From contig JAIOPP010000156.1 in the NCBI GenBank assembly GCA_021413845.1, forward strand, positions 1 through 64,000: 64,000 nucleotides of DNA. Direction: 5' to 3'. Numbering within the stretch: position 1 is the stretch's first letter; every line of letters begins with the position of its first letter. The notes beneath the pieces are model-generated. The model worked only from the letters and a program-made list of their open reading frames with translations, did no database searches and was not told the origin of the DNA. The position numbers were made by a program, and so were the translations under genes. Positions 1 through 7,844 of this stretch are shown in pieces. Origin of the DNA: Planctomycetia bacterium (GTDB lineage: Bacteria; Planctomycetota; Planctomycetia; Pirellulales; PNKZ01).

Positions 1-27
1 AGCCGGTGGGCGTTAGCCCCCGGTTCC
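1..27. repeat. REP-like intergenic element, cut by window edge
   Basis: The first bases contain a G-rich/C-rich dyad with the core GGGC-GTTA-GCCC. It resembles an arm of the dispersed hairpin repeats found between genes in planctomycete chromosomes; that resemblance is from memory and was not checked. The matching outer arm, if there is one, would lie left of the window. Confidence 0.35.
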
Positions 28-64
28 CGAACGTCGAGACCATCGCCGGGTCCGTTCCGTCCCT

Positions 65-586
65 CTATTGCTTAGCGCGAATCGTCGTAACGACTTCCGC
101 AAACTTCGCGACCGTCAGCTTCTCGATCACTTCGTACGGCATGTCGGTATCGGCCGCCTTTTGCAGCGCGCTCTTAGGGATCGCGATCTTCAGCTTCTCC
201 TCGATTTCCATCACGGCATCGGCCATGTCTAAGTTGCTCGCCTTCAACGTGGACAATGTCGACTTCGGATCGACCGCTTCCGGTTTGATCTTCAATATCT
301 TAGCGAGCACATCCTGCACGACTTTCAAGTCTTCCGCCGCGGTGCTCTTCTTGAGGACGGGAGTTCCGAGGGGAGGTTCGCCGGCCGGCAAGGAAGCCGC
401 TTCCGGTGCCGATGCAGTCGGCTTCGGAGTCGAGGCGACAATCGGTGTTGCTACGGGGGCTGCGATCGGAGCGGCGGCCGTCGCCGTCGGCTTCGCCGGT
501 TCCGGTTTTACAGCCTCGGGCTTGCTGCAACCAAGAACGATTCCGCACAAGAAGGCCGTCGCGATGGTTCTATAGATGACGCACAT
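65..586 (-). CDS. Acyl-carrier-protein-like lipoprotein lacking the carrier serine
   Basis: The 173-residue product starts with a lipoprotein signal: a hydrophobic stretch and a VLGC lipobox with Cys20. A Pro/Ala/Thr-rich linker follows to about residue 80, then an ACP-like four-helix domain (about 85-173). The segment LKASNLDMADAVMEIEEKL aligns with the ACP phosphopantetheine helix (LGADSLD...). The position of the modified Ser is Asn118, and Ser117 takes the place of the usual Asp. Attachment of a prosthetic group is therefore doubtful, and the domain may serve as a binding module at the membrane. The reading frame is open upstream to 955, but the ATG at 586 has GAAGAGG about 7 nt upstream and begins the signal peptide. 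The gene diverges from the hydrolase at 714. Confidence 0.8.
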   Translation of the reverse strand: MCVIYRTIATAFLCGIVLGCSKPEAVKPEPAKPTATAAAPIAAPVATPIVASTPKPTASAPEAASLPAGEPPLGTPVLKKSTAAEDLKVVQDVLAKILKIKPEAVDPKSTLSTLKASNLDMADAVMEIEEKLKIAIPKSALQKAADTDMPYEVIEKLTVAKFAEVVTTIRAKQ

Positions 587-713
587 GTTCTCGCCTCTTC
601 GGTGATTTGACGGATAATAACCCCGGCAATATAACGGCCTCCGGGCAACGGTGAAACGGGCTAGCTTCAAGAACGGTACATTGCCCGCCGTTTGCCGGAG
701 AACATAACGTCCG

Positions 714-1358
714 ATGACATCGCGAATTCTGTTGCTTTCGGGAATGACACCGAACGATCGAATTTTCGATCGGCTGCTGCCGCTGTTGCCAACCGCATCG
801 ATCGTTCGCTGGATCGAGCCGTTCAAGAATGAATCCCTTTCCGAATATACTCTTCGCTTGGCGGAAACCATTCCCGTCCAAGAGCCGACAATTGTCTGCG
901 GAGTGTCTTTCGGCGGTGTCGTTGCGCGCGAACTCGCGGTCCGGTTAAACTCCAAAACGTGCGTAGTTATTTCGTCGATTCAAAGCCCAAGTCAGCTTCC
1001 CCCGTGGTTCCGAATGCTTCGCCCCTGCGCACGGTACGGATTTGCTCATTTTCTAAATGGCATAGGTACTCTCGCCGCTGCCGTCCCGCGGCGTATTCGC
1101 ACAGGATCAACTCTGCGTCTAACAAAGCTGGCAGGCGATCGTGGTTCGTGGTATCGGTGGGTAACAACCGCGTTTCTAAACTGGAAGCCGACATTGGAAC
1201 TCGACGTCGCCTCCTCCCTTCAAGTTCATGGTGATCGCGACACTACGTTTCCGATTCGTTACATTAAGCCGAACATAACCATTTGTGGCGGCGGACACGT
1301 TTTGCCGTTAACGCATAGCGTTGAGATTGCCGAAATCCTCAACGGCCTTGCTAATTAG
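714..1358 (+). CDS. Alpha/beta hydrolase fold protein
   Basis: This 214-residue protein has the marks of a small alpha/beta hydrolase. There is a nucleophile elbow GVSFGG with Ser65, an acid candidate in HGDRD (Asp174 or Asp176) just before the last strand, and a late His195 in GGGHVLP. It has no signal peptide and is probably cytoplasmic. The substrate cannot be told; the compact form without an obvious lid domain resembles RsbQ/YdeN-like or thioesterase-like enzymes. Together with the neighbouring ACP-like lipoprotein it might act on an acyl chain, but that is speculation. A weak GGAGAA lies ahead of the ATG. Confidence 0.75.
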   Translation: MTSRILLLSGMTPNDRIFDRLLPLLPTASIVRWIEPFKNESLSEYTLRLAETIPVQEPTIVCGVSFGGVVARELAVRLNSKTCVVISSIQSPSQLPPWFRMLRPCARYGFAHFLNGIGTLAAAVPRRIRTGSTLRLTKLAGDRGSWYRWVTTAFLNWKPTLELDVASSLQVHGDRDTTFPIRYIKPNITICGGGHVLPLTHSVEIAEILNGLAN

Positions 1359-1423
1359 ATGCGTCCGGACGCGTGTGGCGAATTTCATCTAATTGCGACG
1401 AACGCTTCAGCAGGGAACGTGTT

Positions 1424-2098
1424 ATGCGATCGACTCTCATCATAATTATTACAGTCTTTGCCGTTTTCGCGTTACGATCGAGCAAGTCGATTCTTCTCGC
1501 GGATGATAAATCTACAGATGCCGTAGTCGGAAAACCGGCCTCTCTCTTCGACGGCAAGACGCTCACCGGCTGGAAGATCACCGAGTTCGGCGGTCAGGGA
1601 GACGTGACCGTGGCCGACGGGAAGATCGTGCTGGAGATGGGAAGCAACATGACCGGCATCACGCTGGCCGAGACGGTGAAACTTCCCCAACTCGATTACG
1701 AGATCACGCTCGAAGCGATGCGCGTCGACGGCGATGATTTCTTTTGCGGGCTCACGTTTCCCGTCGGCGACAAGGCATTGAGCTTCATCGTCGGCGGATG
1801 GGGAGGGGCGACCGTCGGGCTTTCAAGCCTCGACGGGGCCGATGCTTCCACCAACGAGACGACGACCTATCAAGATTTCGACCGCAACAAGTGGTATAAG
1901 CTTCGCGTCGCCGTAACGCAAAAGCGAGTTCAGGCTTGGATCGACGAGAAGAAAGTAGTCGACGTCGAGCACACAGGCCGGAAACTATCGATTCGCTCCG
2001 AGGTCGAGCTTTCCCGACCGCTCGGCATCAGTACCTGGCTTACGAAGGCCGCATTGCGTAACATCACGATCCGCCGCTTGCCTGCCGCCATAAAGTAA
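1424..2098 (+). CDS. Exported DUF1080 (3-keto-disaccharide hydrolase-type) protein
   Basis: The product is 224 residues with an N-terminal signal peptide (MRSTLIIIITVFAVFALRSS). The typical DUF1080 opening SLFDGKTLTGWK follows, then a concanavalin-like beta-sandwich in which WYKLRVAV and VQAWIDEKKVVD match the family's late strands. Many planctomycete proteins with this domain are secreted and thought to bind or cleave glycans; some relatives hydrolyse 3-keto-glycosides. No catalytic assignment is made here. The frame is open from 1373, but the ATG at 1424 has AGGGAAC at a suitable distance and starts the signal peptide. Confidence 0.8.
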   Translation: MRSTLIIIITVFAVFALRSSKSILLADDKSTDAVVGKPASLFDGKTLTGWKITEFGGQGDVTVADGKIVLEMGSNMTGITLAETVKLPQLDYEITLEAMRVDGDDFFCGLTFPVGDKALSFIVGGWGGATVGLSSLDGADASTNETTTYQDFDRNKWYKLRVAVTQKRVQAWIDEKKVVDVEHTGRKLSIRSEVELSRPLGISTWLTKAALRNITIRRLPAAIK

Positions 2099-2136
2099 CG
2101 CAACACTCGTCTCTTCGTTCGCATGGAGTTCGCTCG

Positions 2137-4050
2137 TTGCACGAGAATCATTTCGATCGCTTGCTGCGCCTCTTGCAACTTGAAGCCGAAGCGGAAGCGG
2201 AGCAGTTGAGAGCCCGAGCCCAACGGATGTCGGGGCGCGAGGCCGAGCGGCTCGGCAATACGCTCATCGAAATGGCGATCGAGGAAGAGACGGCAGGCCT
2301 CGGCGGGCGCTGGCTGCTTACGTTCTGCAAACGCAACCGAACGCTGCGGCTGCCGTGGAATCGATTCAGTCGCGGCACCCCGGTCGTCCTCACGCCGCAA
2401 GAGACCGACGATAAGATGCTGCTACGCGGCATCGTCAGCGATCGGGCCGACCGGACGATCACGATCGCGCTCTCATCGGTGCCCGACGACTATGAAGAGG
2501 TTCCGTCGTGGCGCATCGACTATGCCAGCGACGAACGAGCCCGCGAGCGACAGCGCGATGCCTTGCGTTCGGCCCGCGACTCGGAACGGGGGCGGCTGCC
2601 GCAATGGCGCAAGTTGCTTTTAGGGGAGAAGGCTCCAATCTTTCGCACACCGTCGCCGAGCAGTTCGCCGTTCAAACCGCTCTCGACGGCGCTCAACGAA
2701 TCGCAACTCGACGCGGTGAAATTCGTGTTATCGGCCGAGCATTTCGCGATCGTGCATGGCCCGCCCGGCACGGGGAAGACGACGACGATCGTTGAGTTCA
2801 TTCGACAAACCGTCGCGCGCAAGGAGAAGGTGCTGGCCTGCGCGCCGAGCAACATGGGGGTCGATAATCTGCTCGAACGGCTCGTCGTGCGCGGAGTTCG
2901 GGCCGTACGGCTCGGGCATCCGGCGCGCGTCTCCGCGCCGCTGCGCGAGCACACGCTCGATTATCTTACGGAGAGCCATCCCGACATGGCGGTCGCCGAA
3001 CGACTGTTGCGCGAAGCGGAGAAGCTTTTCCGGAGGGCCGGGAAGTATACGCGAGCGAAGCCCATGCGCGGCGAGAAGCAGGCCATCCGCGCCGAAGCGA
3101 AAGCGTTGTCGAACGAAGCCCGACGATTGGAACGGACCATCGAAGCCCATCTGCTCGACGAAGCCGAGGTCGTCTGCTGCACGCTGACCGGCGTCGACGG
3201 CGAGGTGCTCGGCGATCGCGAGTTCGAGTGGGTTGTCGTCGATGAGGCGGCGCAAGCGACCGAGCCGCAGACTTGGATCCCGCTTTCGCGTGGGAAGCGA
3301 CTCGTGCTCGCCGGCGACCATCGCCAACTCCCGCCGACCGTCGTCTCGGCCGAGGCCGCGGCGCAGGGCTTTGCGGTGAGCCTGATGGAGCGGCTCATGC
3401 AAACCGAAGGAAAGGACCGCTCACGAATGCTGAGCGTGCAGTACCGGATGCACGAAGCGATCATGAATTTTTCGTCGCGGCAGTTTTACGACGGCAAGCT
3501 CACCGCAGATCCGAGCGTCGCCGGGCATCTGCTATGTGACTTGAAGGATGTAGAGTCGAACGCCGCGACGACCGTGCCGCTCGAGTTCGTGGATACGGCC
3601 GGCGCCAGCTACGATGAATCGACACAACCCGACGGCGAAAGCCGGCTCAACGAGCAAGAGGCGGCGCTGGTCGTCCGGAAAACGAAAGCATTGCTCGCCG
3701 CCGGCCTGGAGCCGCGGCAGATCGCGATCATCGCGCCGTATGCGGCGCAGGTGCGGTTGCTGCGCGATTTGCTCGACGAGCCGGGCCTCGAGATCGATTC
3801 CGTCGACGGCTTCCAGGGACGCGAGAAAGAAGCCGTGATCGTGACGCTCGTCCGCAGCAATCCGGAAGGGGAGATCGGCTTCCTCGGCGATGTGCGGCGC
3901 ATGAACGTCGCACTAACCCGTGCGAAGCGGAAACTGACCGTCGTCGGCGACTCGGCCACGCTCGGCGGCCATCCCTTCTACCGCGACCTGCTCGAATACT
4001 TCGAGCAAGCCGGCGCCTATCACAGCATTTGGGAAGAGCCGCCGGAATAG
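2137..4050 (+). CDS. UPF1/IGHMBP2-like superfamily 1 DNA/RNA helicase
   Basis: The 637-residue protein carries a full set of SF1B helicase motifs: Walker A GPPGTGKT (residues 208-215), Walker B VVVDEAAQ (about 366-373), motif III GDHRQLPP (about 393), SVQYRMHEA (motif IV region), DSVDGFQGREKE (motif V, about 555) and NVALTRAKR (motif VI, about 589). The domain order matches the Upf1/IGHMBP2 family: an N-terminal beta-barrel-like region, then two RecA domains. It is predicted to unwind RNA or DNA using ATP in the cytoplasm. The start is taken as TTG at 2137, because GGAG lies 8 nt upstream. The next in-frame Met (2227) would remove part of an N-terminal helix. Confidence 0.88.
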   Translation: MHENHFDRLLRLLQLEAEAEAEQLRARAQRMSGREAERLGNTLIEMAIEEETAGLGGRWLLTFCKRNRTLRLPWNRFSRGTPVVLTPQETDDKMLLRGIVSDRADRTITIALSSVPDDYEEVPSWRIDYASDERARERQRDALRSARDSERGRLPQWRKLLLGEKAPIFRTPSPSSSPFKPLSTALNESQLDAVKFVLSAEHFAIVHGPPGTGKTTTIVEFIRQTVARKEKVLACAPSNMGVDNLLERLVVRGVRAVRLGHPARVSAPLREHTLDYLTESHPDMAVAERLLREAEKLFRRAGKYTRAKPMRGEKQAIRAEAKALSNEARRLERTIEAHLLDEAEVVCCTLTGVDGEVLGDREFEWVVVDEAAQATEPQTWIPLSRGKRLVLAGDHRQLPPTVVSAEAAAQGFAVSLMERLMQTEGKDRSRMLSVQYRMHEAIMNFSSRQFYDGKLTADPSVAGHLLCDLKDVESNAATTVPLEFVDTAGASYDESTQPDGESRLNEQEAALVVRKTKALLAAGLEPRQIAIIAPYAAQVRLLRDLLDEPGLEIDSVDGFQGREKEAVIVTLVRSNPEGEIGFLGDVRRMNVALTRAKRKLTVVGDSATLGGHPFYRDLLEYFEQAGAYHSIWEEPPE

Positions 4051-4079
4051 TCACCCGTCTTCAAGACCTATGACTTCGA

Positions 4080-7000
4080 CTATTTCGCCGGCGCGGCGAC
4101 GGGAGCTTGTCCGCTCGGGGCAACATCCGCGCGTACCAAAGTCGATGGCTTCCGCACCTTGAGCATCACGGCAGGCGAGGCCTCGAAATCGACCTTCGCG
4201 CCTCCGGCTTTCGCAGTCAACGTTTGCGCAAACACTAGGCGATCGGTCTCCGGCACCCAATCGAAACAGGTCAGGAAGATCTGACGCTCGGTCTCGCCCG
4301 CAGGAATGAGAATGCCGTTGAGACCGATGTTGTCGACGATCACGCCGTGGGGCAAGTTCAACACGTCGAAGCCCATGCGATCGGTGAAGCCCGCGCGGTC
4401 GATCTTCAGCTTCGCCGAGATCGTCGTGCCGGGGGCGATCGTTAGTTCGGCCGGTTCGAGCTTTACCGTCAGCTTCGGCTTCTCTTCAAGCGTGACGCTC
4501 GAAAATCCGTCCATCGGCTTGACGACATCCTTTCCGGAGATCTGTGCCCGAGCGCTCCATTTCAACTTCTTCCACACATCATCGGCCACCAGCTTCGCAC
4601 CAGAGGTTGCCGTCAGAACGGCCTTCGCCTGATTGTGCCCCGCCTGCACGACGACCGGCTGCGAGATCGTGTAGCCGTCCGGCAAGCCGGCGACGTCGAT
4701 CGTGATATCGTCTTCGAAGTCGTCCACGCGCTCGGCGTTGAACGTGACGGTCGTACCGCTGCCGAGATGCACGTTCGGCTTAAGATTAAGAATAGCGACG
4801 GTGAAGTCGGGCCGAGGCTCGCGAATCGTGAGGCGATAGAAAAACCGTTCCCCGCCGAAGCCGCGCACATCGGACACTCGAACGAGGTACTCGCCGTCGG
4901 CAGGAGCCGTGAACGTGAGGCGCGAGTCGCCGACGAGCTTGCGAAGCGCGTCGTCGTCGTTGGCGTAGTTCAACGTGAAGGTCGGCAAACCGTTGTAGAC
5001 GAGCGACGTGCCGATCGGATGCGGCTCGACGATGTAAACCGCTTCATCGAGCGCGTGCCCTGCGGCGCTTGTGTCGAAGTAGCCGCGCCGGCGCCCGGCC
5101 GATTGGTAGAACTCAAATCCGGAGTCGGGCCCGCGCGGCTTACGAAACAATTTCACGACCTCGCCCGACAGGTAGGCATATTGATTCAATTCCATTTCTT
5201 CCCAATTGAAGAAACGGCACTCGTTGGCAAGCGAGTCGACGCTACGGAACGTGACGTAACTGTCGCGCACCGCTTGCAGCAACACACGCGGAACCGGCTT
5301 ACCGTCGCCCGCGAGCACTTCGATCTTCGTATCGAGCGGCGACCCGCGCCGCGCGGCTTCCGTTTCGATGATCCACGACTGCCCCTTCTTCGAGGCGAAG
5401 CGTACGAGATCGACGTCGACGACGGAACCGGCTTTCGTCGGTGCGATGCGACCGGCGACGAAGGCCGGCGTGGCGACGATTTTCGTCACAGCGGGTGCGT
5501 CGTTCGGCTCCAACTCCACGGACTCGGCATCCATCGTCGCCGCGACTTTCAACGGCTTGGAAGTGCGATACTTTTCCGCATCGATGGCGACGTTTAGCTC
5601 GCCCACGGCGGTCGGCTTCACCGTCGTTGCAGCACCTGCCGGCAAATTGAAACCGACGAGTTCCAAGGTCGACTCACGGCCCACGGCGACATTCATCGGA
5701 AACACGCCGGTAACGAGCGGAAACGTGCCGACCGAGAGGCGATAAAAATGCTGCGGCGAGCCGGTCATCGCTTGGTCGTTGACGCGAACCGTGTAAAGAC
5801 CGTCTTGCGGCACCGTGTAAGCGATCAGCGGATCTTGCGTCGAGTCGAAGTCGTTGTTCGCGGCGACCGTTTCACCGGCGGGATCGAGCAGAGCCAAGAA
5901 GCCATTGAGCATCGAGCCAAGCGACTTCGCTTCGATGCGGCAAACGAGCGTCTGGCCTTTCTTGGCCTGGAAGCGGAAGTGGTCGACGTCGCCCGGCACG
6001 GTGCATGCACCCCAAGCACCCGTGTTCTCAACAATCGTTGCGCTGCTCTTCGCAAGATTATTCGGCTCGACCTCGCTTGCTTGAGCCAAATCGTCGATGT
6101 TCAGCATCACCGGGCCGGCCTTGGGAGCCGGAGCTTCGCTCGTGCCGGCCATCGCAACCAAGCGATACTCGCCGCGCGGCAGTTTGCCGTCCGGAGTAAT
6201 TTCGACCGTAGTCGATGTCGCCATTCGACTTGTCTCAACGACTTTCGCCGTCGCAGTCACAGGCTTTCCATCCGGGCCGCTCAAAACGACATTCGTGACA
6301 CCGAGCATCGCCGTTCCACGAAGCGTAATCAGCGTCGGCTTGCCGCGCTCGATGCCGCGGGGTTCAAGCGAAACGATCTGCGGCAGCATCGGCGACCTGA
6401 GCTTCGCGGTAGCCGTGTCGTAGACGGCGAACGTGCCGTCCATGCGCCCCAGTGCGAGCGTCTTCCCGTCGGCGGTGAGAGCGAGGCCGGCGACCCAGTC
6501 GGGCTGTTTTTCCAAGGCGCGAGTTTCCATGATCGTCGTGGGATTCCACAGCCGGACGATTCGATCTTCGCCCGACGAGACGAGCGTTTTGCCGTCGGCC
6601 GAATAAGCCAACTTCAATACCGACCCTTCATGGGCAAACCGCGTGATCGTCAACGGGTTTGTGTTTTCTTTGGCAGTCGGGCTAATGCTCCACAGCCGAA
6701 TGCGGTTATCGGCTCCGCCCGCAACGATAGTCTTACCATCGGGACTGAACGCCACGGCATAGAGTTCCTTCGTCGATTGCGAGAAGGTATCGAGACGGGC
6801 TCCGGTCTTTACGTCCCAAAGTTTCACGGTTCGATCTGCGCCGCAACTCGCGAGGATCGTTCCCGCGGGATTGAACGAAAGATCGAACACCGCGCCGTTG
6901 TGGCCAACGAAAGTTTTCGTTTCCTTGCCGGTTGCGGCATTGCCGGAAGCAACATCCCACAACTTGATCGTCTGATCATAGCTTGCCGTAGCAAGCGTTC

Positions 7001-7778
7001 GGCCATCGGCTGCGAGAGCGACGGCGTAGAGGCTATCGCGATGACCCGTAAACGTACGAACGAGCTTTCCTTCGCGGACGTTCCAGAGTTGCGCCTCGCC
7101 GAAAAGGCCCGGTTCGCCGGCCGCAACCGCCAGCAATGTGCCGTCGCGCGAGAACTCAAGATCGGTCACAGGACCGCGAATTCCGGAAAGCGTTCGAACG
7201 ACGGCTTGCTCATCGAGCGACATGATACGGACTTCACCATGACCGGCCACGGCTGCAAGCGGATCGGTCGGGCTCACGGACACCGCGGCAATCGCGTTAC
7301 GCGCCGGAGCCGAGAGCTTAACTTTCGGTGTGACGAGAACGGTCGGGTCGGGCACCGCACCGTTCGGGCCCTTTGCCCCCGCGGCAATCCACGACTTCAG
7401 CACCGAGATCTCTTTCACTGTCGGGGCTTCGTTCCCTTCCGGCGGCATGATCGGCTTCGCTTTTCCTTCCAACATCAACACCAGCCGGCTTTGCTCCACT
7501 TGGCCCGGCACGACGACGAGGCCTCCTGCGCCTCCTTTGCGCAAGTCGGCAAACGATTCTAGATTCAGTTTTCCTTCCAGGTCTTTTCCGTTGTGGCAAC
7601 TGTTGCAATAGGTCTTCAAGATCGGCGCAATATCGCGAGCGAAATCCGGCGCATGAGGAATTGTCGCCTCCACGGCGGGCTTCTTCTCGATTTGTTTCGT
7701 GTCGGCAGCTTGCGATATCGCCGATGATCCGACGAAGAACAAACCGGCAACGACGTTAGCAAAGAATCGATTCAACAT
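4080..7778 (-). CDS. Planctomycete cytochrome c / WD40 / pre-peptidase C-terminal protein
   Basis: This exported 1232-residue multidomain protein has a signal peptide ending near SQAAD. A planctomycete cytochrome-c domain follows with the heme motif CNSCH (about residues 58-62) and a distal methionine candidate in IMPPEG. Seven or so WD40 repeats come next (about 170-440; for example LWDVASGN, VKLWDVKTG, IRLWSIS). The rest contains Ig-like and pre-peptidase C-terminal domains, with segments such as VEPNNLAKS, DVDHFRFQAKKGQ and VELEPNDAP. It is probably a periplasmic or surface scaffold. It is the last gene of a minus-strand group with the DUF1549 and DUF1501 genes upstream. Confidence 0.85.
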   Translation of the reverse strand: MLNRFFANVVAGLFFVGSSAISQAADTKQIEKKPAVEATIPHAPDFARDIAPILKTYCNSCHNGKDLEGKLNLESFADLRKGGAGGLVVVPGQVEQSRLVLMLEGKAKPIMPPEGNEAPTVKEISVLKSWIAAGAKGPNGAVPDPTVLVTPKVKLSAPARNAIAAVSVSPTDPLAAVAGHGEVRIMSLDEQAVVRTLSGIRGPVTDLEFSRDGTLLAVAAGEPGLFGEAQLWNVREGKLVRTFTGHRDSLYAVALAADGRTLATASYDQTIKLWDVASGNAATGKETKTFVGHNGAVFDLSFNPAGTILASCGADRTVKLWDVKTGARLDTFSQSTKELYAVAFSPDGKTIVAGGADNRIRLWSISPTAKENTNPLTITRFAHEGSVLKLAYSADGKTLVSSGEDRIVRLWNPTTIMETRALEKQPDWVAGLALTADGKTLALGRMDGTFAVYDTATAKLRSPMLPQIVSLEPRGIERGKPTLITLRGTAMLGVTNVVLSGPDGKPVTATAKVVETSRMATSTTVEITPDGKLPRGEYRLVAMAGTSEAPAPKAGPVMLNIDDLAQASEVEPNNLAKSSATIVENTGAWGACTVPGDVDHFRFQAKKGQTLVCRIEAKSLGSMLNGFLALLDPAGETVAANNDFDSTQDPLIAYTVPQDGLYTVRVNDQAMTGSPQHFYRLSVGTFPLVTGVFPMNVAVGRESTLELVGFNLPAGAATTVKPTAVGELNVAIDAEKYRTSKPLKVAATMDAESVELEPNDAPAVTKIVATPAFVAGRIAPTKAGSVVDVDLVRFASKKGQSWIIETEAARRGSPLDTKIEVLAGDGKPVPRVLLQAVRDSYVTFRSVDSLANECRFFNWEEMELNQYAYLSGEVVKLFRKPRGPDSGFEFYQSAGRRRGYFDTSAAGHALDEAVYIVEPHPIGTSLVYNGLPTFTLNYANDDDALRKLVGDSRLTFTAPADGEYLVRVSDVRGFGGERFFYRLTIREPRPDFTVAILNLKPNVHLGSGTTVTFNAERVDDFEDDITIDVAGLPDGYTISQPVVVQAGHNQAKAVLTATSGAKLVADDVWKKLKWSARAQISGKDVVKPMDGFSSVTLEEKPKLTVKLEPAELTIAPGTTISAKLKIDRAGFTDRMGFDVLNLPHGVIVDNIGLNGILIPAGETERQIFLTCFDWVPETDRLVFAQTLTAKAGGAKVDFEASPAVMLKVRKPSTLVRADVAPSGQAPVAAPAK

Positions 7779-7844
7779 GGCGGCGATCTCAAAAAAGCAA
7801 ATCCGACGGCAAAGGACACGGAGCGAGACGGGCAGGCCTAGGCG

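Noticed and set aside
587-955. N-terminal extension of the ACP-like lipoprotein frame
   Set aside because: The added 123 residues have no features, overlap the divergent hydrolase gene, and would bury the lipoprotein signal inside the protein.
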